Source of the DNA: Fimbriimonadaceae bacterium
GTDB taxonomy: Bacteria > Armatimonadota > Fimbriimonadia > Fimbriimonadales > Fimbriimonadaceae
NCBI GenBank assembly: GCA_014380605.1
Contig: JACMJO010000124.1
Coordinates: forward strand, 1 to 21,201
DNA: 21,201 bases
Direction of reading: 5' to 3'
A program made the position numbers and the translations under genes. Shown in pieces: positions 20,284-21,201 of the stretch. Each line of letters begins with the position of its first letter. Position 1 is the stretch's first letter. The notes below the pieces were generated by a model that was given only the letters and a program-made list of their open reading frames with translations, ran no database searches and was not told where the DNA came from.

Positions 20284-20585
20284 ACGGGCAATCCCAACCG
20301 TTATTCCGACCGAGCACGCACCAACAAATGAGTGGACTCAGGGATTGAGGCGAGTGGAGGAACCTGGCCGTAAGTCACATGGCGTTGGTGCAAGCCAGAT
20401 CGTCGTTTAGCACATTGGGAACTTAATAACGGTCACAGTCAATAGAGAGATCAAGCATCGATTTCTTGACGGCAGTCATAAAACAGCGCCACGCTTACCC
20501 GCCAAGCGAACCTTCCCTCATTTCTTTCGCGGAATCGACAACTAAACAGGCTTTTCAACCCGTCGCTAACAATTGCGGGATTAGT

Positions 20586-20594
20586 TGCTATACT
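20586..20594 (+). promoter_or_regulatory. Extended -10 promoter of the lipoprotein gene
   Basis: TGC followed by TATACT (20589-20594) is an extended -10 (TGn plus five of six -10 bases). No -35 box is needed for this class and none is clear. The transcript would start about 27 nt upstream of the ATG at 20628 and include AGGGGA as ribosome site. Confidence 0.5.
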
Positions 20595-20627
20595 AGGTCC
20601 CAGTTACCCGCATCTAGGGGATTTTGC

Positions 20628-21201
20628 ATGCGTGGACGAGGTGAACAGGTTTTGAGAAAGCTGGTATGGGCATTAGCCGCCGCGTCGGTTGTCGTCGTGG
20701 GTTGTGGTGGAGGCGGAGGCGGAGGTGGAGGAAATCCACCCCCGCCAGGTGGCGGTGGCTCGTTTGTGAAATTGCCGCTTAGTCCTGCACAGGTATCGAT
20801 TTCGTTCCTGACCGGAGCGGGTCGTGCGCCTGGCGACATGACGGCGATTATTCGTCGCGCCGTTCTAAGAGACGACTTCGGTGAAGTCGAAACGATTCTG
20901 AATCCCGAGAGAAGCCTCCTTCTTAACGGCTATACCCACCAGATCGTAAACATCATCGTTCCCACTCTGAACTCCCGGTTCTTCCAGAACTACCTTCTGG
21001 AAGTCAAAGAACTCCGAGTCGACAATGGCTCGCCATTTCCCGATGTGTTCCCTTCGGGTGGCTCTTCGCCGCTTGTTCAGATGGAGTTCCCTGCGAGCAT
21101 TCGAGCCCTTCCAGGCCGCACGACGTCGCTTGCCGTTCGACTCGACGACACGATGTTCGACGTCAACGCGATCGATCCAGCTCCGATCTTCCAAGAGCAG
21201 A
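20628..21201 (+). CDS. Lipoprotein with poly-glycine linker, partial (runs off the window)
   Basis: The frame is open from ATG 20628 to the window end (191 codons). The N-terminus MRGRGEQVLRKLVWALAAAS leads into VVVVGC, a lipobox with Cys26, then nine Gly and a short Asn/Pro/Gly linker, a layout typical of exported lipoproteins with a flexible tether. The visible domain (about 45-191) has alternating hydrophobic strands (VKLPLSPAQVSISFLTGAG, TSLAVRLDDTMFDV) and looks like a beta-rich surface domain. No family is recognised. AGGGGA lies 7 nt before the ATG. A TTG at 20652 (MRKLVWAL) with GAGGTG upstream would give a more usual signal length, so the start is open. The gene continues right. Confidence 0.75.
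   Translation, partial: MRGRGEQVLRKLVWALAAASVVVVGCGGGGGGGGGNPPPPGGGGSFVKLPLSPAQVSISFLTGAGRAPGDMTAIIRRAVLRDDFGEVETILNPERSLLLNGYTHQIVNIIVPTLNSRFFQNYLLEVKELRVDNGSPFPDVFPSGGSSPLVQMEFPASIRALPGRTTSLAVRLDDTMFDVNAIDPAPIFQEQ

Larger units (their letters stand above)
20242..20627. other. 386-bp intergenic region between divergent genes
   Basis: It holds the leftward yceD promoter at one end and the rightward lipoprotein promoter at the other. Between about 20290 and 20580 I see no gene, no strong hairpin and no repeats. The short frame overlapping 20165-20410 is a shadow of yceD. Confidence 0.6.

Noticed and set aside
1..21201. CRISPR arrays, rRNA, transposases
   Set aside because: No regularly spaced repeats of CRISPR size, no rRNA-like stretches and no transposase or integrase motifs were seen.

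Overview
The window looks like bacterial chromosome of roughly 57-60% GC in its housekeeping parts. It has compact, partly overlapping genes, frequent TTG and GTG starts, few convincing intrinsic terminators, and several promoters whose -10 hexamer lies only 5-9 nt upstream of the start codon, so many mRNAs may be leaderless or nearly so. A Fimbriimonas-like member of Armatimonadota is my best guess. It rests only on the remembered character of the proteins, was not checked, and is held weakly.

Layout. Bases 1 to about 178 look foreign: a ~67% GC Cys-rich coding fragment runs in a different frame into the 3' end of kdpD, which suggests a chimeric assembly join or a recombination junction. kdpD (partial) and kdpE follow, then a heptamer tandem repeat placed directly in front of trmO. 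An AT-rich, complete GmrSD-like (DUF262 + DUF1524) modification-dependent nuclease gene comes next (2269-3942). Bases 3943-7250 are an accessory-looking stretch of four small membrane or exported proteins of unknown function, a secreted staphylococcal-nuclease homologue, and unusually repeat-rich intergenic DNA.

From 7251 on the content is mostly housekeeping: galT diverging from ispE; a small gene after ispE that converges on a zinc-ribbon/membrane-protein pair; a rightward operon of yvlD-like, yvcK, gmk and coaBC; argH facing it; a DCC-family thiol oxidoreductase; a cytosolic two-GAF histidine kinase with its NarL-type response regulator; and the yceD-plsX-fabH lipid-initiation cluster, which lacks the usual rpmF. 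The right end opens a poly-glycine lipoprotein that runs off the window.

How they work together. yceD-plsX-fabH supplies fatty acid and phospholipid initiation. gmk and coaBC supply guanine nucleotides and coenzyme A, next to yvcK, a cell-wall and central-carbon regulator here carrying a membrane anchor. The kdpDE pair and the GAF kinase/NarL pair are the two signalling systems. The GmrSD gene is the only clear defence gene. I did not find a convincing new multigene system. The most notable signals are the left-end junction, the recurrent near-leaderless promoter geometry, and the repeat-rich intergenic segments.
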